64,000 nt of DNA, taken from Pseudomonas helvetica (GTDB taxonomy: Bacteria; Pseudomonadota; Gammaproteobacteria; Pseudomonadales; Pseudomonadaceae). The first letter of the stretch is position 1. Each line of letters opens with the position of its first letter. Position numbers and translations under genes: made by a program. The DNA is taken from positions 1,988,501 to 2,052,500 of the forward strand of contig NZ_CP150917.1 of NCBI RefSeq assembly GCF_039908645.1, written 5' to 3'. The notes beneath the pieces are model-generated. The model made no database searches. It saw only the letters and a list, made by a program, of their open reading frames with translations, and had not been told where the DNA came from. Below, piece after piece: positions 1-7,883 of this stretch.

Positions 1-397
1 GGGGCGCGGACCAAAGGTCATAGCCTGAAAGATGAACCGTTTTAGCGTCATGACCAACAGGGCCGGGCCTTTGAAAAATAGACCGTTGCGCGATTATCCG
101 CAAAGCCTGTGACACAACGGTGTATGCCGGGTTTTTCCGACAAATAAAGCTCCCTTTTTTGGCGAATTCCGGTATAGTGCGCGCCGGTCTTTAGCCAGGC
201 CGCGTTTAGGTAGCGCAATTCCCCGAAGTCAGCTTCGGCTGCACGTCCGCACAGCGGACTCTTCCTTGACGAATCTTTTTCATTCATTCGTTTTCGCAAA
301 TCCCCGCCGACAAAGCAGCCAGGGCGACTCTTGAGTCTTACACGGCATGCGCAGCTTTGGAGCATGGGTCTTTGCGGATGCACTTAGAGGCAGACCC
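1..397 (+). promoter_or_regulatory. Upstream region and putative long structured leader of deaD
   Basis: No gene is supported in these 397 bases. A -10-like TATAGT lies at 173-178 in a GC-rich context, but no good -35 is seen at the right spacing. Transcription from there would give a leader of about 210 nt. The leader could fold: CAGC-TTCG-GCTG (230-241) is a tetraloop hairpin and GTCCGC/GCGGAC (245-250/254-259) is a second hairpin. Long structured leaders are known for cold-shock genes including E. coli deaD. The promoter position is a guess from sequence. Bases 1-172 show nothing I can assign. Confidence 0.35.
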
Positions 398-2071
398 ATG
401 ACCCAGGAAACCGGCGGCTTCGCCGCTTTTAACCTTAATCCGAATATTCTTGCAGCCGTCATCGCGACTGGCTACGAAGAGCCTTCGGCTATTCAGCAGC
501 AATCGATCCCGATCATCATGGCCGGTCACGACATGATTGGTCAGGCGCAAACCGGTACGGGTAAAACCGCTGCGTTCGCCCTGCCGATCCTGCACCGCAT
601 CGATCCTGCTAAGCGCGAACCGCAAGCCCTGATCCTGGCGCCAACCCGTGAGTTGGCGCTGCAAGTAGCAACCGCTTTCGAAACCTACGCCAAGCAAATG
701 CCGGGCGTTACCGTTGTGGCCGTTTACGGCGGCGCGCCTATGGGCCCGCAACTGAAAGCAATCCGTAATGGCGCACAGATCGTTGTCGCCACTCCGGGCC
801 GTCTGTGCGACCACCTGCGTCGTGACGAAAAAGTATTGGCGACCGTGAACCACCTGGTTCTCGACGAAGCTGACGAAATGCTCAAGCTGGGCTTCATGGA
901 CGACCTGGAAGTTATCTTCAAGGCCTTGCCGGCAACCCGTCAGACCGTATTGTTCTCGGCTACCCTGCCGCAGTCGATCCGTGCCATCGCCGAGCGTCAT
1001 CTGCGTGATCCGCAGCACGTGAAGATCCAGACCAAGACTCAGACCGTTACCGCGATCGAACAGGCTCACCTGTTGGTTCACGCTGACCAGAAGACCTCGG
1101 CTGTATTGAGCCTGCTGGAAGTGGAAGACTTCGACGCGCTGATCATGTTCGTGCGTACCAAGCAAGCGACCCTGGACCTGGCCAGTGCCCTGGAAGCCAA
1201 AGGCTACAAAGCCGCTGCGCTGAACGGTGACATTGCTCAGAACCAGCGTGAGCGCGTGATCGAGTCCCTCAAGGATGGCCGTCTGGACATCGTTGTGGCG
1301 ACCGACGTTGCTGCTCGTGGTCTGGACGTTCCACGTATCACTCACGTTTTCAACGTTGATATGCCGTACGATCCAGAGTCCTACGTTCACCGTATCGGCC
1401 GTACTGGCCGTGCCGGTCGCGAAGGTCGTGCATTGCTGCTGGTGACTCCGCGTGAGCGCCGCATGCTGCAAGTGATCGAGCGTGTAACTGGTCAAAAGGT
1501 AGCTGAAGTTCGCCTGCCAGACGCTCAAGCCGTTCTCGATGCACGCATCAAGAAACTGACCAACAGCCTGTCGCCGCTGGTGGCCGATGCCGAATCGACT
1601 CACGGTGATCTGCTGGATCGCCTGACTGCCGACATCGGTTGCACCCCGCGTGCACTGGCTGCTGCTCTGCTGCGCAAGGCTACCAACGCTCAGGCACTGA
1701 CCCTGGCTGCCATCGAGAAAGAACGTCCACTGGTGCCGAACAATGCACCGCGTGGCGATCGTCCAGAGCGTACCGGTGATCGTCCGGACCGTGGTGATCG
1801 CGAGCGTCGTGCTCCGATCCCATTGGCCGAAGGCCGTGCTCGTTGCCGTACCGCGCTGGGTGCGCGTGATGGTATCGCTGCCAAGAACCTGCTGGGCGCC
1901 ATCCTCAACGAAGGTGGTCTGGCTCGTGAAGCAATCGGTCGTATCCAGGTGCGTGACAGCTTCAGCCTGGTCGAGTTGCCGGAAGATGGTCTGGAGCGTC
2001 TGCTGACCAAACTGAAGGACACTCGCGTTGCCGGTAAGCAGCTGAAACTGCGTCGCTATCGCGAAGATTGA
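398..2071 (+). CDS. deaD: DEAD-box ATP-dependent RNA helicase DeaD/CsdA
   Basis: Cytoplasmic ATP-dependent RNA helicase that unwinds RNA structure during ribosome assembly and mRNA decay, especially in the cold. The 557-residue protein has the Q motif (about 24-37), Walker A AQTGTGKT (50-57), PTREL (82-86), TPGR (132-135), DEAD (156-159) and SAT (187-189). Motif VI HRIGRTGRAGR follows in the helicase C domain. An arginine/aspartate-rich linker (RGDRPERTGDRPDRG) leads to a C-terminal DbpA/CsdA-type RNA-binding domain over the last 75 residues or so. The frame is open upstream to 347, but the ATG at 398 follows an AGAGG Shine-Dalgarno and matches the usual family N-terminus. It is a single gene followed by a strong terminator. 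Family and domain order fit DeaD better than RhlE, RhlB or SrmB. Confidence 0.95.
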   Translation: MTQETGGFAAFNLNPNILAAVIATGYEEPSAIQQQSIPIIMAGHDMIGQAQTGTGKTAAFALPILHRIDPAKREPQALILAPTRELALQVATAFETYAKQMPGVTVVAVYGGAPMGPQLKAIRNGAQIVVATPGRLCDHLRRDEKVLATVNHLVLDEADEMLKLGFMDDLEVIFKALPATRQTVLFSATLPQSIRAIAERHLRDPQHVKIQTKTQTVTAIEQAHLLVHADQKTSAVLSLLEVEDFDALIMFVRTKQATLDLASALEAKGYKAAALNGDIAQNQRERVIESLKDGRLDIVVATDVAARGLDVPRITHVFNVDMPYDPESYVHRIGRTGRAGREGRALLLVTPRERRMLQVIERVTGQKVAEVRLPDAQAVLDARIKKLTNSLSPLVADAESTHGDLLDRLTADIGCTPRALAAALLRKATNAQALTLAAIEKERPLVPNNAPRGDRPERTGDRPDRGDRERRAPIPLAEGRARCRTALGARDGIAAKNLLGAILNEGGLAREAIGRIQVRDSFSLVELPEDGLERLLTKLKDTRVAGKQLKLRRYRED

Positions 2072-2100
2072 TCCGCTTTCGGGCTGATTGATCGCAGATA

Positions 2101-2132
2101 AAAAATCCCCGACTGGTTCGGGGATTTTTTTT
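2101..2132 (+). terminator. Rho-independent terminator of deaD
   Basis: A perfect stem AAAAATCCCCGA / TCGGGGATTTTT (2101-2112 / 2118-2129) with a short loop ends in a T-run. It lies 30 bases after the deaD stop codon. Confidence 0.9.
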
Positions 2133-2197
2133 GCCTGCAGTTTTGTGTCTGGCCTTTGTTGATCGTTCCCACGCTGCGCGGGAACGAGCGGCAGGAT

Positions 2198-2965
2198 TCA
2201 GCCGAAACGATAGATGTCCATCCCCAGCGCACCCATGGTGAACCCCTGGTGGGCGATGCTGAAATCGCCACCGGCGCCGCGGGCGAAGTACAGCGGCAGC
2301 AAGTGTTCGTCGCTGGGATGGCTGCGCACGGCATTCGGGGCTTGCCGACGATAGTCGTGCAGGGCGGCTTCATCGTTTGCGGCGAGCTTTTCAATCATCC
2401 AGTCGCGAAAGGCCTTGGCCCAGGGCTCGACGCTTTCCGGGCCGGCATGCCAGTCCAGTTCGCGCAGGTTGTGGGTGATGCTGCCGGAACCAATCAACAG
2501 CACGCCTTGCTCGCGCAGACTGGACAATGCGCGACCGACGCGGGTTTGCAGGGCAGGGCCGAGATGGCTTGGCAGTGACACTTGTACCACCGGAATGTCG
2601 GCCCGCGGATACATCAGAGACAGTGGCACCCAAACACCATGATCGAACGGACGCTGGTTATCGAGCTGTGCCGGCAAGCCATCAGCCTTGAGTAATTCGG
2701 CGACCTGCGCCGCGAGTTCCGGCTGGCCGGGTGCCGGGTATTGCACCGCGAACAGCGCGGCGGGGAATCCGCCGAAGTCGTGCCAGGTTTCCGGTTGCTC
2801 AGCGCTGCCGACGCGCAGGTCCTGGCTTTCCCAGTGTGCGGAAACGATCACGATGGCCTTGGGTTTCGGCAGTTCGCTGGCCAGGTGGGCCAGCGCCGGG
2901 CCACTGGCGCCGGGCTCCAGTGCAAGCATGGGTGAACCGTGAGAGATAAACAGGCTGGGGAACAT
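2198..2965 (-). CDS. ygiD: DODA-type extradiol dioxygenase (YgiD/LigB family)
   Basis: Class III extradiol ring-cleavage dioxygenase of the 4,5-DOPA dioxygenase group, a single-domain metalloenzyme of 255 residues (typical length about 260). Candidate metal or active-site histidines are conserved: H9 in ISHGSP, H44 in VSAHWES, H109 in FDHGVW, H164 in SITHNL and H220 in DEHLLPL. E. coli YgiD cleaves L-DOPA in vitro, but the natural substrate in pseudomonads is not known, so a broad catechol dioxygenase call is safest. The gene is monocistronic and divergent from tpm across 103 bases. No signal peptide, so cytoplasmic. Confidence 0.9.
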   Translation of the reverse strand: MFPSLFISHGSPMLALEPGASGPALAHLASELPKPKAIVIVSAHWESQDLRVGSAEQPETWHDFGGFPAALFAVQYPAPGQPELAAQVAELLKADGLPAQLDNQRPFDHGVWVPLSLMYPRADIPVVQVSLPSHLGPALQTRVGRALSSLREQGVLLIGSGSITHNLRELDWHAGPESVEPWAKAFRDWMIEKLAANDEAALHDYRRQAPNAVRSHPSDEHLLPLYFARGAGGDFSIAHQGFTMGALGMDIYRFG

Positions 2966-3068
2966 GAATAAGGTCCTGAGCGTTAAGATGAGAGCATCTT
3001 CAGTCAGATCATTGATCTAAATCTAATATAAGTTTTAGGGCATATAGATCGAAATATCAGGGGGATTT

Positions 3069-3725
3069 ATGCAGCCAGAGTTTTGGCAAAAGCGTTGGGA
3101 GCTCAATCAGATCGGTTTCCATCAGTCAGAGGTTAATCCTTATTTGCAGCAATACTGGCCGCAATTGAATCTGGCAAAGGGCTCGCAGGTGTTAGTGCCG
3201 CTCTGTGGGAAAAGTCTCGATCTCGTGTGGCTGGCAGGGCAGGGACATCGGGTGCTGGGTGTCGAGTTATCGGAAAAAGCCGTTGAGGAGTTTTTTCGTG
3301 AGCAGCAACTGACACCGCAGATCACCGAGCAAGGTGCGTTCAAGGTCTACCAGGCGGGTCCCCTGGCATTGTGGTGCGGGGATTTTTTCGGCCTGACCGC
3401 AGACGATGTGGCCGATTGTGCGGCTGTCTATGATCGGGCGGCGCTGATTGCCTTGCCACCGCTCATGCGCGAGCAATACGCCGCGCACCTGAGCCGGATT
3501 TTACCGTCAGCTTGTGAAGGCTTGTTGATTACGATGGACTACGATCAGTCGCAGATGGACGGGCCGCCCTTTGCCGTGACGGATGAAAACGCGCAGACAT
3601 TGCTGGGTGGTCGCTGGCAGCTTGATTTCTGTGAGGTGCGGGACATTCTGGGGGAGAGCTGGAAGTTCCTCCAGGCGGGCGTTACGCGCCTTGAAGAGCG
3701 GGTATATAGATTGATGGCTCGCTAA
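3069..3725 (+). CDS. tpm: Thiopurine S-methyltransferase
   Basis: SAM-dependent methyltransferase of the TPMT family, 218 residues as usual for bacterial Tpm. In Pseudomonas this enzyme methylates thiopurines and metalloids (selenium, tellurium) and is linked to tellurite tolerance. The N-terminus [15 protein letters not shown] is typical of the family. SAM motif I is [16 protein letters not shown] (41-56), followed by [11 protein letters not shown] (62-72) with the ribose-binding acidic residue. The ATG at 3069 follows an AGGGGG ribosome-binding site. Convergent with htpX and separated from it by a shared terminator. The same order, tpm then htpX, is what I recall from P. aeruginosa. Confidence 0.93.
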   Translation: MQPEFWQKRWELNQIGFHQSEVNPYLQQYWPQLNLAKGSQVLVPLCGKSLDLVWLAGQGHRVLGVELSEKAVEEFFREQQLTPQITEQGAFKVYQAGPLALWCGDFFGLTADDVADCAAVYDRAALIALPPLMREQYAAHLSRILPSACEGLLITMDYDQSQMDGPPFAVTDENAQTLLGGRWQLDFCEVRDILGESWKFLQAGVTRLEERVYRLMAR

Positions 3726-3743
3726 ACAGCAAAAGATCGGCAT

Positions 3744-3771
3744 AAAAAAGGGGCGATCAAATCGCCCCTTT
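3744..3771. terminator. Bidirectional terminator between tpm and htpX
   Basis: Stem GGGGCGAT-CAA-ATCGCCCC (3750-3768) is flanked by an A-run on the left and TTT on the right, so it can act on both strands. It sits 24 bases after tpm and 20 bases after the htpX stop. Confidence 0.85.
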
Positions 3772-3790
3772 CGTATCACCGCAGAACCTC

Positions 3791-4678
3791 TCAGCCGCGA
3801 CGACGCAAGGCGTCGATACGCTCTTCCAGTGGCGGGTGGCTCATGAACATGCGAGCGAACCCTTGCTTGATGCCACCGTTGATGCCGAAGGCATTCAAGG
3901 TGTCCGGCATGTGCACCGGCAGGCCTTGTTCCGAGCGCAGGCGCTGCAGGGCGCCGATCATGGCGCTGGTGCCGGCCAATTGGGCGCCGGCTGCGTCTGC
4001 ACGGAATTCGCGTTTGCGCGAGAACCACATGACGATTGCGCTGGCCAGGATACCCAGTACCAGTTCGGCGAAGATGGTCGCGACATAGTAGGCGATGCCT
4101 TGGCCTTCTTCGTTTTTGAAGATCACCTTGTCGACGAAATTACCGATGATCCGTGCGAAGAACATCACGAAGGTGTTCACCACGCCCTGAATCAGCGCCA
4201 GCGTTACCATGTCGCCATTGGCCACGTGACCAATTTCATGGGCCAGGACGGCTTTCACTTCATCGGGCGAGAAACGCTCGAGCAAGCCCTGGCTGACCGC
4301 GACCAGCGCGTCGTTCTTGTTCCAGCCGGTGGCGAAGGCGTTGGCCTCGTAGGCCGGGAAAATCCCGACTTCAGGCATTTTGATTCCGGCTTCACGAGAC
4401 AGCTGCTCGACGGTTTGCAGCAGCCATTGTTCATGGCGAGTGCGCGGCTGGCTGATGATTTGGGTGCTGGTGCTCATCTTCGCCATCCACTTGGAGATGA
4501 ACAGCGAGAACAGCGAGCCGGCGAAACCAAAGACCGCACAGAAAATCAGCAGCTGATTGAGGTTGAGATCAACCCCGTTGGCCGCCATGAACCCGTTGAA
4601 GCCGAAAAGGCTCAGGGTGATGCTGGCAATCAGCACGACCGCCAGGTTAGTGGCCAAAAACAGCAGGATGCGCATCAT
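3791..4678 (-). CDS. htpX: Membrane zinc metalloprotease HtpX
   Basis: Inner-membrane M48 metalloprotease that takes part in membrane protein quality control with FtsH. 295 residues, the usual length. Two N-terminal membrane segments (about 4-26 and 38-62) precede the cytoplasmic zinc site HEIGH (147-151); further hydrophobic segments follow, as in E. coli HtpX. Two ATGs in tandem (4678 and 4675) follow GAGGAG; either could be used. A good sigma-70-type promoter lies just upstream (TTGAAT-17-TATATA). Induction by envelope stress is known in E. coli, but no CpxR-like site is evident here. Confidence 0.95.
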   Translation of the reverse strand: MMRILLFLATNLAVVLIASITLSLFGFNGFMAANGVDLNLNQLLIFCAVFGFAGSLFSLFISKWMAKMSTSTQIISQPRTRHEQWLLQTVEQLSREAGIKMPEVGIFPAYEANAFATGWNKNDALVAVSQGLLERFSPDEVKAVLAHEIGHVANGDMVTLALIQGVVNTFVMFFARIIGNFVDKVIFKNEEGQGIAYYVATIFAELVLGILASAIVMWFSRKREFRADAAGAQLAGTSAMIGALQRLRSEQGLPVHMPDTLNAFGINGGIKQGFARMFMSHPPLEERIDALRRRG

Positions 4679-4723
4679 GGTTGTAGAAATCTCCTCGTGC
4701 TAAATATGTAGCGTACTGCGGGG

Positions 4724-4752
4724 TATATAAGGTGCCGCACCAGGCTATTCAA
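4724..4752 (-). promoter_or_regulatory. Sigma-70-type promoter of htpX
   Basis: Read on the minus strand: -35 TTGAAT (4752-4747), 17-base spacer, -10 TATATA (4729-4724). The start codon is about 46 bases downstream. Confidence 0.6.
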
Positions 4753-4953
4753 CCGGGTGACTATTTCAAACTGTGTCCTACAGCTGGATTCTAGATGCTT
4801 GCAGGGCATTTCTGACGTCACCTGAATAGGTATTTGGCTGGATTTTGCTTTCACAAGTCCCGCCTCTGCTGGGCGTAACCGGCAGCCGCGTAAATCCGCC
4901 TGCACTCAAGGCGCTGTCGCAGTCGAAGAATGGAGATATGTTGCTGAATTAAT
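4753..4953. other. Intergenic spacer htpX-alaA, no gene seen
   Basis: No supported gene. It holds one GTGTCCTAC sequence (4774-4782) that resembles the half of the palindrome at 16141-16154. A single match of this size may be chance. Confidence 0.4.
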
Positions 4954-4982
4954 CGCCGAGGGCCTTTTTGAGGCCCTCGGCG
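4954..4982 (-). terminator. Hairpin after alaA
   Basis: Perfect 11-base stem CGCCGAGGGCC / GGCCCTCGGCG (4954-4964 / 4972-4982), 10 bases past the alaA stop. The T-tract on the minus strand is poor (ATTAATT), so termination is likely but not certain. Confidence 0.6.
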
Positions 4983-4991
4983 TTATCGCGC

Positions 4992-6203
4992 TTACTGGCG
5001 ATAGGACTTGAGGAAGTTGCCGATCCGACCGATAGCCATGTCCAGGTCGTCCACCCGTGGCAGGGTCACGACGCGGAAGTGGTCCGGCCATGGCCAGTTG
5101 AAGGCTGTGCCCTGGACCACCAGCAGTTTTTCCGAAAGCAGCAAGTCGAGAACGAATTTTTCATCGTTGTGGATCGGGCAGACTTTTGGGTCGATCCGCG
5201 GGAACGCGTAGAGCGCGCCCATCGGTTTGACGCAACTGACGCCCGGGATGTCGTTGAGCAGTTCCCAGGTGCGGTTACGCTGTTCCAGCAGGCGACCTTG
5301 CGGCAGCACCAGATCATTGATGCTCTGATAACCACCCAATGCGGTCTGGATTGCATGCTGGCTTGGCACGTTGGCGCACAGGCGCATGTTGGCCAGCATG
5401 TCGATGCCTTCGATGTAGCTTTGAGCGTGATGCTTGGGACCGGAAATGGCGATCCAGCCGGAGCGGAAACCGGCAACCCGATAGGACTTGGACAGACCGT
5501 TGAAGGTCAGGCACAGCAGGTCCGGCGCCAGGGACGCGGTGCAGATGTGCACGGCATCGTCGTAGAGAATCTTGTCGTAGATCTCGTCGGAGAACACTAC
5601 CAGGTTGTGCTGGCGAGCCAGTTCCAGCATGCCCAGCAGGACTTCCTTGGAGTACACCGCACCGGTCGGGTTGTTCGGGTTGATGATGACCAACGCCTTG
5701 GTGTTCGGGGTGATTTTGGCCTTGATGTCGGCCAGGTCCGGCCACCAGTTGGCTTGCTCGTCACACAGGTAGTGCACCGGATTGCCACCCGCCAGGCTGA
5801 CGGCCGCGGTCCACAGCGGATAGTCGGGAGCCGGGACCAGTACTTCGTCACCGTTGTTGAGCAGTGCCTGCATCGACATCACGATCAGTTCGGAAACGCC
5901 GTTGCCCAGGTAGATATCTTCGATGCCGACACCTTCTACCTGTTTCTGCTGGTAATACTGCATGACGGCCTTGCGCGCGCTGAACAGGCCTTTGGAATCG
6001 CTGTAGCCCTGGGCGGTCGGCAGATTACGGATCACGTCCTGGAGGATTTCATCGGGCGCTTCGAAACCAAAAGGCGCCGGGTTGCCAATGTTCAGCTTGA
6101 GGATACGATGGCCTTCCTCTTCCAGGCGTTTGGCGTGCTTGAGCACTGGGCCGCGAATGTCGTAGCAGACGTTGGCGAGCTTGTTCGATTTGCTGACCTG
6201 CAT
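4992..6203 (-). CDS. alaA: Alanine-pyruvate aminotransferase AlaA (YfbQ type)
   Basis: PLP-dependent class I aminotransferase making alanine from pyruvate with glutamate as donor. 403 residues. The pyridoxal lysine is K239 in GLSKSYR; PLP-contacting motifs INPNNPTG (174-181) and SDEIYD (205-210, D206) are present, as is the C-terminal arginine region DHFRVVTLP. The frame opens at 6275 but the ATG at 6203 starts the family-typical [19 protein letters not shown] and follows GGGAA. Single gene, divergent from msrB. An orthologous aminotransferase next to msrB is recalled from P. aeruginosa. The alternative of a different class I aminotransferase is less likely given the very close match to the AlaA N-terminus. 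Confidence 0.93.
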   Translation of the reverse strand: MQVSKSNKLANVCYDIRGPVLKHAKRLEEEGHRILKLNIGNPAPFGFEAPDEILQDVIRNLPTAQGYSDSKGLFSARKAVMQYYQQKQVEGVGIEDIYLGNGVSELIVMSMQALLNNGDEVLVPAPDYPLWTAAVSLAGGNPVHYLCDEQANWWPDLADIKAKITPNTKALVIINPNNPTGAVYSKEVLLGMLELARQHNLVVFSDEIYDKILYDDAVHICTASLAPDLLCLTFNGLSKSYRVAGFRSGWIAISGPKHHAQSYIEGIDMLANMRLCANVPSQHAIQTALGGYQSINDLVLPQGRLLEQRNRTWELLNDIPGVSCVKPMGALYAFPRIDPKVCPIHNDEKFVLDLLLSEKLLVVQGTAFNWPWPDHFRVVTLPRVDDLDMAIGRIGNFLKSYRQ

Positions 6204-6427
6204 GGCGATGTGTTCCCGAAAATGAACGATCCAGACGCTGTATGAACTACCGTACTGGGAATCCTGCGTTTTCACACACGCCTGGCGCCTGGGGTCACCG
6301 CACCAAAATCCGTTTGAATGCGGGTAACGCGGCTGCCAGACTGGCGATTAACGAGGCGCAATCATACGTGCCGCCTGATCCGTGGAAAAGGTACAGATCA
6401 GGCTTTTTCAGATGCAGAGGTATGACA

Positions 6428-6823
6428 ATGGAAAAGTTGGAAAAAACCCTGGAAGAATGGCGCGCGATGCTCGACCCGGAGCAGTACAACGTTTGTCGTC
6501 TGAAGGGCACCGAACGGCCGTTCTCGGGCAAGTACAACGGCACCAAGACCGATGGTGTCTATCACTGCATCTGTTGCAACGAACCGCTGTTCGACTCAAA
6601 AGCCAAGTTCGATTCAGGCTGTGGCTGGCCGAGCTTCTATGAGCCGATCGGCGAGAGCGCCATGGTCGAGATTCGTGATATCAGCCACGGCATGATTCGT
6701 ACCGAAGTGGTCTGCGCCAAGTGCGACGCGCACCTGGGGCATGTATTCCCGGATGGCCCGCCACCGACTGGCTTGCGTTATTGCATCAACTCGGTGTGCC
6801 TGGACCTGGTGCCGCGCGAATAA
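6428..6823 (+). CDS. msrB: Peptide methionine-R-sulfoxide reductase MsrB
   Basis: Reduces the R epimer of methionine sulfoxide in damaged proteins. 131 residues. The zinc-binding pairs C47/C50 (CICC) and C96/C99 (CAKC) and the catalytic C119 in RYCINS are all present; C65 in SGCGWPSF may act in resolution. Two ATGs lie 6 bases apart (6422, 6428); GAGG at 6417-6420 is correctly spaced only for 6428, which also gives the family-typical [11 protein letters not shown]. The gene precedes gpx and the peroxide sensor ospR, making an oxidative-stress group. Confidence 0.95.
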   Translation: MEKLEKTLEEWRAMLDPEQYNVCRLKGTERPFSGKYNGTKTDGVYHCICCNEPLFDSKAKFDSGCGWPSFYEPIGESAMVEIRDISHGMIRTEVVCAKCDAHLGHVFPDGPPPTGLRYCINSVCLDLVPRE

Positions 6824-6875
6824 TGTGAGTCCTGACCTGCGGCAGCTGCTTGTCGGCAGGTTATTGATTTATTAA

Positions 6876-6898
6876 ATTGCACACAATCTAATTGCTCG
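6876..6898. promoter_or_regulatory. Candidate OspR/OhrR operator before gpx
   Basis: ATTG-CACA-CAAT (6876-6887) is an AT-rich inverted repeat followed by another AATTGC (6890-6895), about 50 bases before the gpx ATG. OhrR-type MarR regulators bind AT-rich ATTG/CAAT palindromes. Assignment to OspR is inference. Confidence 0.35.
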
Positions 6899-6939
6899 CT
6901 ATGTTTAATCCTTCCCCATCTTCCACCGGAGCATGCGCG

Positions 6940-7425
6940 ATGACCGACACTCTGCTGAGTATTCCCTGCACCACCATCAACGGTGAGCAAAAGACCCTGG
7001 CCGATTACGCCGGCAAAGCGGTATTGGTGGTCAACACCGCCAGTAAATGCGGCTTTACTCCGCAGTACAAAGGACTGGAAGAACTGTGGCGGACCTACAA
7101 GGATCGAGGCCTGGTGGTGCTCGGTTTTCCGTGCAACCAGTTCGGTAAACAGGAACCGGGCAATGAAGGGGAGATTTCCGAGTTCTGCGAATTGAACTTC
7201 GGTGTGAGTTTTCCACTGTTCAAGAAAATCGACGTCAATGGTAGCGACGCCCACCCGCTGTTTGTTCAGTTGAAAAAACGTGCGCCGGGTGTACTGGGCT
7301 CTCAGGGCATCAAGTGGAATTTCACCAAGTTCCTGATTGGCCAGGATGGCAAGTTGGTCAAGCGTTTTGCACCGGCGACCAAGCCGCAGGACCTGACCCG
7401 CGAGATTGAAGCCCTGCTCAAATGA
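6940..7425 (+). CDS. gpx: Glutathione peroxidase (thioredoxin-type GPx)
   Basis: Thiol peroxidase that reduces hydrogen and organic peroxides; bacterial Cys-type members commonly use thioredoxin. 161 residues. The catalytic tetrad is visible: C37 (ASKCGFTPQY), Q71 (NQFGKQEPG), W126 and N127 (KWNFTKF). C83 (EFCELNFG) is the likely resolving cysteine. The frame opens at 6892, but the ATG at 6940 follows CCGGAG and gives the normal N-terminus. It overlaps ospR by 4 bases (ATGA), so peroxidase and sensor are co-translated. In P. aeruginosa the OspR homologue represses its neighbouring gpx gene. Confidence 0.93.
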   Translation: MTDTLLSIPCTTINGEQKTLADYAGKAVLVVNTASKCGFTPQYKGLEELWRTYKDRGLVVLGFPCNQFGKQEPGNEGEISEFCELNFGVSFPLFKKIDVNGSDAHPLFVQLKKRAPGVLGSQGIKWNFTKFLIGQDGKLVKRFAPATKPQDLTREIEALLK

Positions 7426-7883
7426 ACGATGTGTCAGCCGATTCGCTGCTGCTCGACAGTCAGCTCTGCTTCAAACTGTACGCCGCGTCCCGAGCGGTGA
7501 TCCGCGGTTATAAGCCGATGCTCGATCAACTGGGCCTGACGTATCCGCAATATCTGGTGATGCTGGTGCTATGGGAGTGGCAGCAGAGTGCACCCGGGCA
7601 GCCAACAGTCAAAGCCCTTGGCGAGCGATTGTCGCTGGATTCCGGGACGCTCACGCCGTTGCTCAAGCGTCTTGAGCAGTTACACCTGGTCCAGCGTCAA
7701 CGCTCGGCGCGCGATGAGCGAGAAGTGCACTTGAGTCTGTCGCCGGCAGGGGTTGCCTTGCGCGAACAGGTCGGGCCGCTCAAGGCACGCCTGTTGTGCG
7801 ACAGCGGTGTCGACCTTGAGCGCTTGGGCAAATTGCGTGACGGCCTTGATCAACTGCTGGGGCAAATCAGGGCGCTACCGTAG
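7422..7883 (+). CDS. ospR: MarR-family peroxide sensor, OspR/OhrR type
   Basis: Winged-helix MarR repressor of 153 residues. C16 in DSQLCFKLY sits at the place of the redox-sensing cysteine of OhrR/OspR; oxidation there releases DNA. The core [30 protein letters not shown] and [17 protein letters not shown] covers the recognition helix and wing. Its start overlaps the gpx stop (ATGA), so it is likely autoregulated together with gpx. Neighbourhood (gpx upstream, sagS convergent) matches what I recall for P. aeruginosa ospR; OhrR would normally sit beside ohr, which is absent here. Its 3' end overlaps the convergent sagS 3' end by 17 bases. Confidence 0.85.
   Translation: MNDVSADSLLLDSQLCFKLYAASRAVIRGYKPMLDQLGLTYPQYLVMLVLWEWQQSAPGQPTVKALGERLSLDSGTLTPLLKRLEQLHLVQRQRSARDEREVHLSLSPAGVALREQVGPLKARLLCDSGVDLERLGKLRDGLDQLLGQIRALP

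Noticed and set aside
338..1603. Long open frame antisense to deaD (421 codons)
   Set aside because: Mirror frame of a highly conserved helicase gene; composition is glutamine/valine/histidine-rich as usual for antisense of high-GC coding DNA, and no domain is seen.
4675..4905. 76-codon frame upstream of htpX
   Set aside because: Covers the htpX promoter and ends at its start codon; no family and no ribosome-binding site.
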